64,000 nucleotides of DNA from an uncultured Dorea sp. (GTDB lineage: Bacteria > Bacillota > Clostridia > Lachnospirales > Lachnospiraceae). Below are positions 1-7,999 of this stretch, one piece after another. The notes beneath the pieces are model-generated. The model worked only from the letters and a program-made list of their open reading frames with translations, was not told the origin of the DNA and made no database searches. A program made the translations under genes and the position numbers. The stretch lies in NCBI GenBank assembly GCA_910585725.1, contig CAJUFA010000001.1, positions 72,991 through 136,990 on the forward strand, in the 5' to 3' direction. Numbering within the stretch: the first letter of the stretch is position 1; each line of letters begins with the position of its first letter.

Positions 1-1
1 C

Positions 2-703
2 ATCTCGTCTTTCGTACTGATATTTAACGTTCTGATGCTGCTGCTCGGCTTCTTCTGCCTGGGCAAGACTTTTGCCGCCACGACGCTGGCCAGCACCTTC
101 TTATATCCGCTGTCTCTGGAACTGTCAGACCGGCTTTTCGGAGACTATATATTGACGCAGGACATCCTGCTGTGTACTCTCTTCTCCGGACTAGGCATCG
201 GGGTTGCGCTGGGAATTGTTATCCGCTCCGGAGCTTCCACCGGCGGTATGGACATCCCCCCGCTGGTTCTTCACAAAACTTTGCATATCCCCGTCTCCGT
301 CGGTATGTATGCCTTTGACGTATGTATCCTGCTGTCACAGGCGGCGTTCCGCCCGGCAGAGAATATCCTGTACGGCGTCGTACTGGTGTTGATCTACACC
401 CTCGTACTGGACAAGATGATGCTCATGGGCGCCGCCAGGACAGAAGTCAAAATCATTAGCACAAAGTCCGATGAAATTCGGGACGCCATCCTGACACAGA
501 TCGACCGGGGCGTCACTATATTGAATGCCGAAAGCGGTTATCTGCACAATCCGTCCCCTATGGTTCTAAGCGTGATCTCTAACCGGGAACTCCCCAAGGT
601 AGAGAAACTGATCCACAACATTGACCCTGAGAGCTTCATGATCGTCAGCCGGGTCAGCGAAGTCAGAGGACGCGGTTTCTCCCTGAAAAAACATTATCAG
701 TAA
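2..703 (+). CDS. YitT family membrane protein, 5' end outside the window
   Basis: The reading frame is open from base 2, so the N-terminus lies outside the window; about 233 residues remain of a family usually near 280-290. The first two thirds are hydrophobic membrane segments. The last ~85 residues (from RTEVKIISTK) are soluble and match the DUF2179 domain that ends YitT proteins, finishing in VRGRGFSLKK. The family is abundant in Firmicutes and its substrate is not established. It converges on the HD-GYP gene with only 22 bases between, and I see no terminator hairpin there. An internal ATG at 35 is not a likely start, because the hydrophobic frame continues upstream. Confidence 0.85.
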   Translation: MSSFVLIFNVLMLLLGFFCLGKTFAATTLASTFLYPLSLELSDRLFGDYILTQDILLCTLFSGLGIGVALGIVIRSGASTGGMDIPPLVLHKTLHIPVSVGMYAFDVCILLSQAAFRPAENILYGVVLVLIYTLVLDKMMLMGAARTEVKIISTKSDEIRDAILTQIDRGVTILNAESGYLHNPSPMVLSVISNRELPKVEKLIHNIDPESFMIVSRVSEVRGRGFSLKKHYQ

Positions 704-725
704 GCGTATGATTAATTCAGTCTGG

Positions 726-2084
726 TTATACCAGCGCGCCGACAGACTCTTTTTCTGCTATTGCTCCTTCTTGGATCAGTTGGAGCAATACACTCACATA
801 CTTTACGCTTAACTGTGTTCCCGCACAACGATTTAATTCGGCGACCACCTTGTCAAGCGGCATCTTCTTCCGATAAGGTCTCGTGGAAAACATTGCGTCA
901 AAAGTATCCGCCACGGCAATGATCTGCGCAATCTCAGGGATCTCATCACCTGTTTTTCCCATAGGATATCCCCCTCCGTCTATACGTTCATGGTGGTACT
1001 GGGCGCCTATGGCCAGTTCGGGCGCGATTGCGATCTCTTTCAGAATCTCGCTTCCATTGCTGGTATGTTTCTTAATCACACTGAACTCTTCGTCATCCAG
1101 ACGACCTTTCTTATTCAGAATCTCATCCGGAACCGTAATCTTTCCGATGTCGTGAAGCAAACCGATATTATATATCGCTTCGGCAGCTTTCTCAGGAAAA
1201 CCGGCTTTTTTCGCAATCATCCTTGCATACATCGCCACCCTTATGGAATGACCGTTTGTGTATTTATCTTTAATATCAATACTTTTGGCAAACGCATGGA
1301 TAATCTGGTTGATAAAAAGTCCGTCCTCCTTACGTTTTTTCTTGTTATTGATAATAATCAGAGTTATTGTAATAATACTCTGCACGATAAGCACGCCAAA
1401 TAACACTGACTGTACTACCATAATGTCGCCCATATTCCTTATACTTTTCTGCTGTTTTTGACGGGTCGTACCGATTACAGTATCCAGAAACTCATCAATT
1501 TCAGCTTCTATATTCTCTCTCGCCTGATGATACTCTTCATTAAATACCAGCAGCACAGCTTTGCCGGCCTTTTCCTCGCTGCTCAACTTTTGATCTTCTT
1601 CTGACAGCCGTACTTTCTGCACTTCCTTTGGGAACTTGGAAATATCTTCTCCATTTGCTTCCGCAACCAGCCTCATAGCATAGATCTCTGTCTTCATAAG
1701 CTCATTTGAATAGTCCAGCGCTTTCTGCATGCCGCTGATCGTCTCTTTATCGGCAAACTCTTCGAGATTCTCCAATGCACTTTCTCTGCGCCGCGTCTCA
1801 TTCGCTTCTATAAAATAAGCCCCCATATGCTCCGACTCCATCTCCACTACATAGTGATGCACCTGATCCGTAAGATAGGCAGAAGCGTCAGATACCTTGG
1901 CGGCATCTTCTACACAAGAGATATAATCATTCATAGAAAAAATCATCGCGCTGAATTGGCGGAACATCAGGACCATACCATAAATTAAAAGACCATATAA
2001 GACACAAGAGATAATAACCATAATGATATTAACAATATCCCTCCTGGTCTCTCTCGTCAGTTTTTTCGTTTCTTCCTTGGTCAT
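726..2084 (-). CDS. Membrane-anchored HD-GYP domain protein, probable c-di-GMP phosphodiesterase
   Basis: About 452 residues. One membrane helix (~12-40), an extracellular helical sensor-like region (~45-215), a second helix (~222-247), then an HD-GYP domain. The HD motif (LLHDIGKI), the HHERIDGGGYP signature and the upstream NGHS histidine are all present, so metal binding and catalysis look intact. HD-GYP enzymes hydrolyse c-di-GMP; an external signal presumably acts through the helical domain. I chose ATG 2084 because GGGAGGG lies 7 bases before it; an in-frame ATG at 2105 has no comparable site. A promoter (2235-2263) and a perfect palindrome (2121-2150) lie in the leader. Confidence 0.88.
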   Translation of the reverse strand: MTKEETKKLTRETRRDIVNIIMVIISCVLYGLLIYGMVLMFRQFSAMIFSMNDYISCVEDAAKVSDASAYLTDQVHHYVVEMESEHMGAYFIEANETRRRESALENLEEFADKETISGMQKALDYSNELMKTEIYAMRLVAEANGEDISKFPKEVQKVRLSEEDQKLSSEEKAGKAVLLVFNEEYHQARENIEAEIDEFLDTVIGTTRQKQQKSIRNMGDIMVVQSVLFGVLIVQSIITITLIIINNKKKRKEDGLFINQIIHAFAKSIDIKDKYTNGHSIRVAMYARMIAKKAGFPEKAAEAIYNIGLLHDIGKITVPDEILNKKGRLDDEEFSVIKKHTSNGSEILKEIAIAPELAIGAQYHHERIDGGGYPMGKTGDEIPEIAQIIAVADTFDAMFSTRPYRKKMPLDKVVAELNRCAGTQLSVKYVSVLLQLIQEGAIAEKESVGALV

Positions 2085-2120
2085 ACGCTTTCCCTCCCGT
2101 TTCATTTTCGTTTCTAAAGA

Positions 2121-2150
2121 AAATAGTGTGGTATTTATACCACACTATTT
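2121..2150. repeat. Perfect 13-bp inverted repeat upstream of the HD-GYP gene
   Basis: AAATAGTGTGGTA, a 4-base spacer (TTTA), then TACCACACTATTT. It sits between the mapped promoter and the start of the HD-GYP gene, 37 bases before the ATG, so it could be a regulator operator or a hairpin in the mRNA leader. It has no following T-run on the gene's strand, so a terminator is unlikely. The centre also contains a TATAAAT, so it could cover a second -10 element. Confidence 0.6.
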
Positions 2151-2234
2151 CAACAATTCCCCCAATATTTGCCAAAAAGTGTACCTCGCAATTTTAACAT
2201 ATCATTTTTAATATATCTCTTTTTAATCATTGAA

Positions 2235-2263
2235 AGTATACCATAAAGGGCGCTTTTTTACAA
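2235..2263 (-). promoter_or_regulatory. Sigma-A type promoter for the HD-GYP gene
   Basis: On the minus strand TTGTAA (2258-2263), a 17-base spacer ending in TGG, and TATACT (2235-2240). It predicts a leader of about 140 bases before the chosen start at 2084. The 359-base gap 2106-2464 otherwise holds the palindrome at 2121-2150 and, on the plus strand, the mutase promoter. Confidence 0.6.
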
Positions 2264-2392
2264 TAAAATTAGTTGATTTATCACAACTTTTTTCATGGTA
2301 TATCATATATTAATTGGCCATTCCGCCGTTATTTTGACCTACGAATCCGCTCCGACGCGCCGGCTTGATTTCATCTGCATACCCTGCCAATG

Positions 2393-2427
2393 TGTTTGGA
2401 AAGTAACTTGCCATCCTTTTCCAAACA
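2393..2427. promoter_or_regulatory. Inverted repeat spanning the mutase promoter, candidate operator
   Basis: TGTTTGGAAA (2393-2402) and its exact reverse complement TTTCCAAACA (2418-2427), 15 bases apart. The left arm lies just before the -35 box and the right arm fills most of the -35/-10 spacer of the promoter at 2408-2436, a geometry expected for a repressor site. The regulator is unknown. Confidence 0.5.
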
Positions 2428-2436
2428 TGGTATATT
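2408..2436 (+). promoter_or_regulatory. Sigma-A type promoter for the phospho-sugar mutase gene
   Basis: TTGCCA (2408-2413), a 17-base spacer, and TATATT (2431-2436), about 38 bases before the start codon. Its spacer overlaps the right arm of the inverted repeat at 2393-2427. Confidence 0.65.
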
Positions 2437-2473
2437 TAATGTATAAAAATAAGAATTCTAGGGAGTGGTTAAA

Positions 2474-4156
2474 ATGTATCAGAAAGAGTATGAACGTTGG
2501 ATGTCCGCAGATCTTTTGGACGCAGATCTAAAGCCGGAATTATCCAAAATCGCAGGAAATGACGACGAGATCAAGGATCGCTTTGCAATCGCACTGAAGT
2601 TCGGCACAGCCGGTTTACGCGGGATATTAGGCGCCGGAACGAATCGTATGAATATCTATGTAGTACGCCAGGCAACACAGGGGCTTGCCAATTGGGTGAA
2701 GACGCAGGGAGGCAGCCAGACTGTAGCTATCAGCTATGACAGCCGTTTAAAGAGCGATGTGTTTGCCAAAACTGCCGCCGGCGTTCTTGCCGCCAACGGT
2801 ATCCACGTCAGAATTTATGACGCGCTGATGCCGGTACCCGCGCTTTCCTTCGCGACACGCTACTACAAATGCAATGCTGGTATCATGGTAACCGCTTCAC
2901 ATAATCCTGCCAAATATAACGGGTATAAAGCATACGGTCCGGACGGATGCCAGATGACAGACGATGCGGCGGCGATCGTATATGCCGAGATCCAGAAGAC
3001 AGACGTCCTTGAAGGCGCAAAATACATCTCATTTGCGGAAGGCGTCGAGAACGGTCTGATCCGCTTTGTAGGAGACGACTGCAAGAAGGCGTTGTACGAA
3101 GCAATTGAATCACGTCAGGTTCGTCCGGGTCTATGCAAGACTGCAGGACTGAAATTGGTTTATAGTCCTTTAAACGGCGCGGGTCTGGTTCCTGTAACAC
3201 AGGTATTAAAAGATATCGGTATTACGGATATTACGATCGTACCTGATCAGGAATATCCTAACGGATACTTTACAACCTGCAGCTATCCGAATCCGGAGAT
3301 CTTCGCCGCATTGGAGCAGGGATTGAAATTAGCGGAAGAGACCGGCGCAGATCTGATGCTGGCCACGGATCCAGATGCAGACCGTGTGGGAATCGCTATG
3401 AAGTGCCCGGACGGTTCTTATGAACTGGTAAGCGGCAACGAAGTAGGCGTATTGCTTCTTGATTATATCTGCGCGGGACGCATTGAGAAGGGAACGATGC
3501 CGAAAAATGCCGTTGCGGTAAAATCCATCGTTTCCACACCGTTAGCAGACGCAGTAGCTGAACACTACGGTGTAGAACTGCGAAACGTATTGACCGGTTT
3601 CAAGTGGATCGGCGACCAGATCGCCCGTCTCGAATCAGACGGAGAAGTTGACCGTTTTATCTTCGGATTCGAAGAAAGCTATGGATACCTTGCCGGCCCA
3701 TATGTCCGCGACAAAGACGCCGTCATAGGTTCCATGCTGATCTGCGAGATGGCTGCATATTACAGAAGTATCGGAAGCTCTCTTAAACAAAGGATGGAAG
3801 AAATCTATTCAGAATACGGACGTTATCTCAACAAAGTAGACAGCTTCGAATTCCCGGGACTCACCGGTATGGATAAGATGGCCGGTATCATGCAGGATCT
3901 AAGAGACAATCCGCCGTCTGAAATCGCAGGCATCAAAGTAGTAAAAGCGGTCGACTATACAAAGCCGGAAGAGACCGGGCTTCCATCTGCCAATGTCCTG
4001 ATCTATACTCTGGAAGGCGGCGCAACCGTTATCGTACGTCCCTCCGGAACAGAGCCAAAGATCAAGACCTATTTTACAACCCTTGGAAAAGACCTCGAAG
4101 AAGCACAGGCGCAGAAAGACAAGCTTGCGGAGGCGCTAAAGCCGCTGTTGGCATAA
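2474..4156 (+). CDS. pgcA: Phospho-sugar mutase (phosphoglucomutase/phosphomannomutase family)
   Basis: 560 residues, the usual length for the long Gram-positive alpha-phosphoglucomutases. It interconverts hexose-6-phosphate and hexose-1-phosphate in the cytoplasm, feeding cell-envelope sugar nucleotides. Family motifs are in order: the phosphoserine loop TASHNP (~140), the Mg-binding DPDADRVG (~300), the sugar-binding GFEESYGY (~400) and the phosphate-binding RPSGTEPKIK near the C-terminus. I chose ATG 2474, with AGGGAG 9 bases before; the in-frame GTG at 2465 sits on the ribosome site. It is monocistronic, with a mapped promoter and a hairpin about 95 bases downstream. Substrate preference (glucose or mannose) cannot be told. 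Confidence 0.93.
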   Translation: MYQKEYERWMSADLLDADLKPELSKIAGNDDEIKDRFAIALKFGTAGLRGILGAGTNRMNIYVVRQATQGLANWVKTQGGSQTVAISYDSRLKSDVFAKTAAGVLAANGIHVRIYDALMPVPALSFATRYYKCNAGIMVTASHNPAKYNGYKAYGPDGCQMTDDAAAIVYAEIQKTDVLEGAKYISFAEGVENGLIRFVGDDCKKALYEAIESRQVRPGLCKTAGLKLVYSPLNGAGLVPVTQVLKDIGITDITIVPDQEYPNGYFTTCSYPNPEIFAALEQGLKLAEETGADLMLATDPDADRVGIAMKCPDGSYELVSGNEVGVLLLDYICAGRIEKGTMPKNAVAVKSIVSTPLADAVAEHYGVELRNVLTGFKWIGDQIARLESDGEVDRFIFGFEESYGYLAGPYVRDKDAVIGSMLICEMAAYYRSIGSSLKQRMEEIYSEYGRYLNKVDSFEFPGLTGMDKMAGIMQDLRDNPPSEIAGIKVVKAVDYTKPEETGLPSANVLIYTLEGGATVIVRPSGTEPKIKTYFTTLGKDLEEAQAQKDKLAEALKPLLA

Positions 4157-4249
4157 AGCCCTCGCATAATGTCGAAATTTGATGTTCGGTAATCGTGGCA
4201 ACTACATCATATATCTTTTATAATATATAAGCGGGATCTGAATAGAAAT

Positions 4250-4298
4250 AGCGGCCGTTACGCTTCTTCAAATTAGCGTAACGGCCGCTCTCTTTTGT
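4250..4298 (+). terminator. Rho-independent terminator after the mutase gene
   Basis: A perfect 14-bp stem (AGCGGCCGTTACGC with its complement at 4276-4289) and a 12-base loop, followed on the plus strand by CTCTTTTGTT. Read on the minus strand it lies just after the 22-codon gene and may end that transcript too, though the T-run there is poor. Confidence 0.8.
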
Positions 4299-4308
4299 TA
4301 TCCGGACA

Positions 4309-4377
4309 TTAAGACAAACCTTTTTCATCATCGCTGTCAATAAAGTGATTACAAAATATACATTTAGGTATTTCCAT
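4309..4377 (-). CDS. 22-residue CxxC microprotein
   Basis: ATG...TAA frame encoding 22 residues: MEIPKCIFC, NHF, then an acidic tail ending KGLS. The KCIFCNH stretch has a CxxC plus a nearby His and looks like half of a zinc knuckle; this is inference. A strong ribosome site, GGAGG, lies 7 bases before the ATG. A promoter with an overlapping inverted repeat is present upstream (4472-4514) and a hairpin follows (4250-4289), so it has every part of a stand-alone gene. I recognise no family. It could be a regulatory peptide, a metal-responsive leader peptide or a chance ORF. Confidence 0.5.
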   Translation of the reverse strand: MEIPKCIFCNHFIDSDDEKGLS

Positions 4378-4471
4378 TTTATCGCCTCCAAGGTTCAATA
4401 TATTTTTAATCTCGTCTTAAGAAAATTTCATTTTGTTTAAGGGAATAAACATACTTTGGACACATTTAATG

Positions 4472-4514
4472 ATTATACTAGATTTCAGATAGTTGATAAA
4501 CATTTCAACTATCT
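4472..4514 (-). promoter_or_regulatory. Promoter with overlapping inverted repeat for the 22-codon gene
   Basis: On the minus strand TTTATC (4495-4500), a 17-base spacer and TATAAT (4472-4477), about 90 bases before the ATG at 4377. The same -35/-10 sequences occur before the cysteine desulfidase gene. AGATAGTTG (4487-4495) and CAACTATCT (4506-4514) form a perfect 9-bp inverted repeat covering the -35 box, which suggests regulated transcription. Confidence 0.45.
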
Positions 4515-4593
4515 CCCCCCTCACAAAGTATAGCGCCTGGATATACATTCCCAGGCGCCGCACTTTACTCTCATTCCTTTAAATAACTATAAC

Positions 4594-4637
4594 AACAGCA
4601 AAACCCGCTAACCATATGGTTAGCGGGTTTTGCTGTT
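4594..4637 (-). terminator. Terminator hairpin after the sugar kinase gene
   Basis: A perfect 20-bp stem (AACAGCAAAACCCGCTAACC with its complement at 4618-4637) and a 4-base loop, starting at the kinase stop codon. The 3' arm ends in a T-rich stretch on the minus strand. Confidence 0.8.
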
Positions 4638-5752
4638 TACTTCTTATATTTCTGTACGATCTCCTGCATCGTATTCCACTTCTGCTCCATATCCGCCACC
4701 AACTTAAACTGCGTACGGCATCTGTCCAGATTGTGTCCTTCTCGATGGATCTTAAAATATCTGTCTCCCTGAAGATAATCCGTCAGGAAACGCATACCAC
4801 ACTCAAACGTCATAACCTTAGCTCCCATAGGCAGCAAGTCGATTTCCTGCTCCGTAAGCCTCCCTGCACACCCTTCAATGAACCCTTTGACATACAGCTC
4901 GTACAAATCCATGCTGCAGGACACTTTCGACAGGTCCTTTTCGTCCTCGGCCGCTGTACTCGCTCCAAAGCGAATCGAATCTCCGAAATCATTCATAGCA
5001 AGTCCCGGCATAACCGTATCCAAATCGATCACACAGATGGCTTTCCCTGTCTTATTATCAATCATAACATTATTCAGCTTCGTATCATTATGGGTCACAC
5101 GAAGCGGCAGCTCTCCTTTTGCCTGGAGGTCAGAAAAGTAATTCGCCACATCTTCCCTCTCTAATACAAACCGGATCTCCTCCTTCGCTAAAGATGCTCT
5201 TCCCAGAGTATCCTCTTCCACACTTTTCTTGAAAACGGCAAAACGCGATTTCGTATCATGGAATCCTTCAATCGTCTCATGCAATGATTCCGCCGGATAA
5301 TCTGCCAGCATACATTGAAAATTACCAAATGCAAGCGCGCTCTGAAAGAAGTGCTCCGGCTTTTCCACCAGATCATAGCAGGTAGTATCTGTAATATATT
5401 TGTAAGAGCGCCAGTAATCCCCATAAGAATCCCGATAATATGGCTTACCGTTGTAAGCCGATATCACATTCAAAGTCTCCCGTTCCGGGTCTCCGCCTTT
5501 CTCAATGATCTTCTGCCGAAGATGTGCGGTTACACCCATAACATTCTCCATAAGCATTACCGGATTCGCAAACACATCTTTATTCATTCTCTGAAGAATC
5601 ACTTTGATTCTTCCCATCCCGGCAATCTCAAAAACCAACAGATATGTATCATTAATATGTCCGTTCCCGTATGCACAGCCCCTTACCAGTCTCCCATTAT
5701 ACTGAAAATTCGCTATAACCTCCGCAATCTGTATAGGTGATGCTTCCGCCAT
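4637..5752 (-). CDS. APH-fold sugar kinase, N-acetylhexosamine 1-kinase-like
   Basis: 371 residues with the aminoglycoside/choline kinase fold. The catalytic loop VTHNDTKLNNVM (~215) and the metal-binding IDLDTVMPG (~240) are intact. Its pairing with a sugar-1-phosphate nucleotidyltransferase directly upstream (one base between) and with nagB nearby suggests an anomeric kinase of the NahK type, making GlcNAc-1-P or GalNAc-1-P from free sugar for salvage into UDP-sugars. This is inference; the family also holds kinases of other small molecules. I chose ATG 5752 because GGAGG lies 9 bases before it; an upstream in-frame start would overlap the neighbour. The terminator hairpin follows at once. 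Confidence 0.75.
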   Translation of the reverse strand: MAEASPIQIAEVIANFQYNGRLVRGCAYGNGHINDTYLLVFEIAGMGRIKVILQRMNKDVFANPVMLMENVMGVTAHLRQKIIEKGGDPERETLNVISAYNGKPYYRDSYGDYWRSYKYITDTTCYDLVEKPEHFFQSALAFGNFQCMLADYPAESLHETIEGFHDTKSRFAVFKKSVEEDTLGRASLAKEEIRFVLEREDVANYFSDLQAKGELPLRVTHNDTKLNNVMIDNKTGKAICVIDLDTVMPGLAMNDFGDSIRFGASTAAEDEKDLSKVSCSMDLYELYVKGFIEGCAGRLTEQEIDLLPMGAKVMTFECGMRFLTDYLQGDRYFKIHREGHNLDRCRTQFKLVADMEQKWNTMQEIVQKYKK

Positions 5753-5753
5753 A

Positions 5754-6680
5754 TTATATTTCCTCCCACAAATGTTCCGGATACAGCCCTTCATCCTTCA
5801 TCCTCTTAAGCGCCGCAACGACTACAGGCTTATCCTCTTTATAAGTTACTCCATACCATTTATCCGCCGACTTAAGTACCGCCACCGTTGCACGGTCTTT
5901 TTCCAGGAGACTGCTTACCACCGTCGGCAGAAAATACTCGCATTTCATCGGATTACTCTTAAGCCCCTCATCTAAGAACGCCGGAAATCCATCCCGAATC
6001 TCATCCAGGATACTCCTGGTAAATCCCCACATATTCATAGAAACCGTCACATCAGCTTCCACCGGAACCCATGTCTTACCCTCATCCTCCGTATAAGCAA
6101 TACCTCCGTTATGCTTCTCAATCCTCGTCCGCTCATGGATACCGATCAATTCGCCGTTTTTATTCATATCGCAGATACCGCGCGCCACATCCCCGTTATC
6201 TGTCACGGTCTTCCCAAGTTCATACCCCACCATTGTGTAACGATACTTCTCGTCGTCTTCATGAGTTGACAGATAATCATAAATAAGCTGAAAAGCTTCT
6301 CTTCCATAATAATCATCCGCATTGATCACCGCAAAGGGACCATGTATCCGGTCAATACAGCTGAGTACGGCGTGGGCCGTTCCCCATGGTTTTACACGCC
6401 CCTCCGGCATCTGATAACCTTCCGGCAAATTCTCAACCTCCTGGAACGCGTAGGACACCTCCATATATTTCTCGATCCGCTTTCCTACCGACTCTCGGAA
6501 ATCTGCCTCATTCTCCCGCTTGATAATAAAAATTACTTTCTCGAATCCGGCTCTTCTGGCATCAAACATAGAGAAATCCATAATAATATGCCCGTCCTCA
6601 TCCACTGGGTCAATCTGCTTCAATCCTCCGTAACGACTCCCCATTCCTGCCGCCATAATCACCAATACTGGTTTATCCAT
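5754..6680 (-). CDS. Sugar-1-phosphate nucleotidyltransferase
   Basis: 308 residues of the NTP_transferase family. The nucleotide-binding loop AAGMGSRYGGLKQ is at residues ~9-21 and the metal-binding NADDYYG near 107. It would transfer a UMP or similar from an NTP to the sugar-1-phosphate made by the kinase encoded one base downstream, completing salvage to a nucleotide sugar. I chose ATG 6680 because GGAGG lies 10 bases before it; the ATG at 6704 lies upstream of that site. I found no clear promoter in 6700-6800. The exact substrate cannot be told. Confidence 0.8.
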   Translation of the reverse strand: MDKPVLVIMAAGMGSRYGGLKQIDPVDEDGHIIMDFSMFDARRAGFEKVIFIIKRENEADFRESVGKRIEKYMEVSYAFQEVENLPEGYQMPEGRVKPWGTAHAVLSCIDRIHGPFAVINADDYYGREAFQLIYDYLSTHEDDEKYRYTMVGYELGKTVTDNGDVARGICDMNKNGELIGIHERTRIEKHNGGIAYTEDEGKTWVPVEADVTVSMNMWGFTRSILDEIRDGFPAFLDEGLKSNPMKCEYFLPTVVSSLLEKDRATVAVLKSADKWYGVTYKEDKPVVVAALKRMKDEGLYPEHLWEEI

Positions 6681-6822
6681 CACTCTGACACCTCCTACAT
6701 CCAATATATCTTTATTGTATTACAAGAACGAGAAAAAATCTTTACACTATATTCTTTCTGATTTGCATTATCTGTTATCTATGTTACTATATGGAAATAA
6801 ATTCAAATAAAATGCATTTAAA

Positions 6823-6851
6823 AACTGCAAAAGAATTAATCTTTTGCAGTT
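6823..6851 (-). terminator. Terminator after nagB
   Basis: AACTGCAAAAGA (6823-6834) pairs perfectly with TCTTTTGCAGTT (6840-6851). On the minus strand the stem is followed by TTTTAAATGC. It separates nagB from the kinase operon downstream. Confidence 0.7.
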
Positions 6852-6872
6852 CCTGAATTTTTATTATGCTTT

Positions 6873-7601
6873 TTACATTACTTTAGAAAGCGCCGCAGCG
6901 TCTGCCACTACCGTGACATCCTGATGCATCTGAAGAATAGACGCCGGGACAGAAGGGGTAACCGGACCAAAGAACGCTTTCTCGACGATATCCGCCTTGT
7001 CCTCGCCGCTTACAACTATCAGAATCTTCTTCGACTGCATAATCGTCTTGATTCCCATAGTATAAGCCTGGCGCGGCACATCGTCTGCGGAAGCAAAAAA
7101 TCTTTTGTTCGCCTCGATCGTCCTCTCCTGCAGATCTACACAATGCGTCTCTTTATCGAATGCATCCGCAGGCTCATTAAATCCGATATGTCCGTTGTGT
7201 CCCAGACCAAGAAGCTGAAGATCCACACCGCCCATAGAGCGGATCAATTCCTCATACCTTGCACACTCTTCCACACTATCCGGCTTCGTTCCATCCGGCA
7301 GATGCGTGTTCTCCGGATCAATATTTACTTTATCAAACAAGTTCTCATGCATAAAATAATAGTAACTCTGGTCGTTCGTACGCGGAAGCCCCTTGTACTC
7401 ATCCAAATTCACAGTCTTCACATGTGAAAAATCCAGATCTCCAGATTCATACTTCTCTACTAAATTCTCATAAGTTCCGATAGGTGTAGAGCCTGTTGCA
7501 AGTCCCAATACGCAGTCTGGCTTCAAAATCACCTGTGAAGCGATAATATTCGCCGCTTTCCTGCTCATTTCACTATAATCTGCTGTTTTGTAGATCTTCA
7601 T
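6873..7601 (-). CDS. nagB: Glucosamine-6-phosphate deaminase
   Basis: 242 residues, standard for NagB. It converts glucosamine-6-phosphate to fructose-6-phosphate and ammonia, the last step of amino-sugar catabolism. Visible motifs are LGLATGSTPIGTYENL (phosphate loop, ~34), VNLDEYKGLP with the catalytic Asp (~70), and LGLGHNGHIGFNEPAD with the catalytic His (~138). GGAGG lies 7 bases before ATG 7601, and a promoter is seen at 7636-7663. It has its own terminator, so it is a separate unit from the kinase/nucleotidyltransferase pair, but the neighbourhood points to N-acetylhexosamine use. No nagA is in the window. Confidence 0.96.
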   Translation of the reverse strand: MKIYKTADYSEMSRKAANIIASQVILKPDCVLGLATGSTPIGTYENLVEKYESGDLDFSHVKTVNLDEYKGLPRTNDQSYYYFMHENLFDKVNIDPENTHLPDGTKPDSVEECARYEELIRSMGGVDLQLLGLGHNGHIGFNEPADAFDKETHCVDLQERTIEANKRFFASADDVPRQAYTMGIKTIMQSKKILIVVSGEDKADIVEKAFFGPVTPSVPASILQMHQDVTVVADAAALSKVM

Positions 7602-7635
7602 TACATATCCTCCTGATTATCTTCATACATTGTAA

Positions 7636-7663
7636 TTTATATTTTCCCTCTTTAATGTATCAA
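7636..7663 (-). promoter_or_regulatory. Promoter of nagB
   Basis: On the minus strand TTGATA (7658-7663), a 16-base spacer and TATAAA (7636-7641), about 35 bases before the ATG. Confidence 0.55.
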
Positions 7664-7709
7664 AAAAAACGTATGAAAGCAAGATTATATTGATATGCTA
7701 ATGATCAGA

Positions 7710-7976
7710 TTACTCCTGTACATATGGCATCAAAGCAATATGACGCGCTCTCTTGATCGCTACTGTAAGAGCCCTCTGATGCTTTGCACAGTTTCCTGTA
7801 ATTCTCCTTGGAAGAATCTTTCCTCTTTCAGAAATATATTTTCTTAACTTCGCTACATCCTTGTAATCGATCTCATTATTCTCCTTACCGCAGAAAACAC
7901 AAACTTTCTTTCTTCTGCGTCCGCCGCCTCTTCTCTTGAAGCCGCCTTCAGGACGGTTACCTTTATCGTAAGCCAT
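7710..7976 (-). CDS. rpsR: 30S ribosomal protein S18
   Basis: 88 residues. S18 binds the platform of the small subunit as a heterodimer with S6, which is encoded two genes upstream in the same operon. A CVFC pair near the N-terminus and NCAKHQ near residue 70 show the cysteine-bearing (zinc-binding) form of S18. The core [17 protein letters not shown] is typical. I chose ATG 7976, with AGGAGG 8 bases before; the longer frame from 7997 would include the ribosome site as codons. Confidence 0.97.
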   Translation of the reverse strand: MAYDKGNRPEGGFKRRGGGRRRKKVCVFCGKENNEIDYKDVAKLRKYISERGKILPRRITGNCAKHQRALTVAIKRARHIALMPYVQE

Positions 7977-7999
7977 GATTAACTCCTCCTTTTGCAATA

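Larger units (their letters stand above)
4157..4636. other. 480-base intergenic region with a small transcription unit
   Basis: The region holds a hairpin terminator (4250-4298), a 22-codon gene on the minus strand (4309-4377) with its own promoter and inverted repeat (4472-4514), a second GC-rich hairpin (arms GCGCCTGG 4533-4540 and CCAGGCGC 4551-4558) of unknown role, and the terminator of the kinase gene (4594-4637). On the plus strand TTGGAC (4456-4461), 17 bases, TAGATT (4479-4484) could be a weak promoter, but nothing recognisable follows it. Confidence 0.6.

Noticed and set aside
4456..4484. A plus-strand promoter for a small RNA in the 4.2-4.6 kb gap
   Set aside because: TTGGAC-17-TAGATT fits only loosely and no terminator with a T-run follows at a sensible distance, so I do not list an RNA gene.
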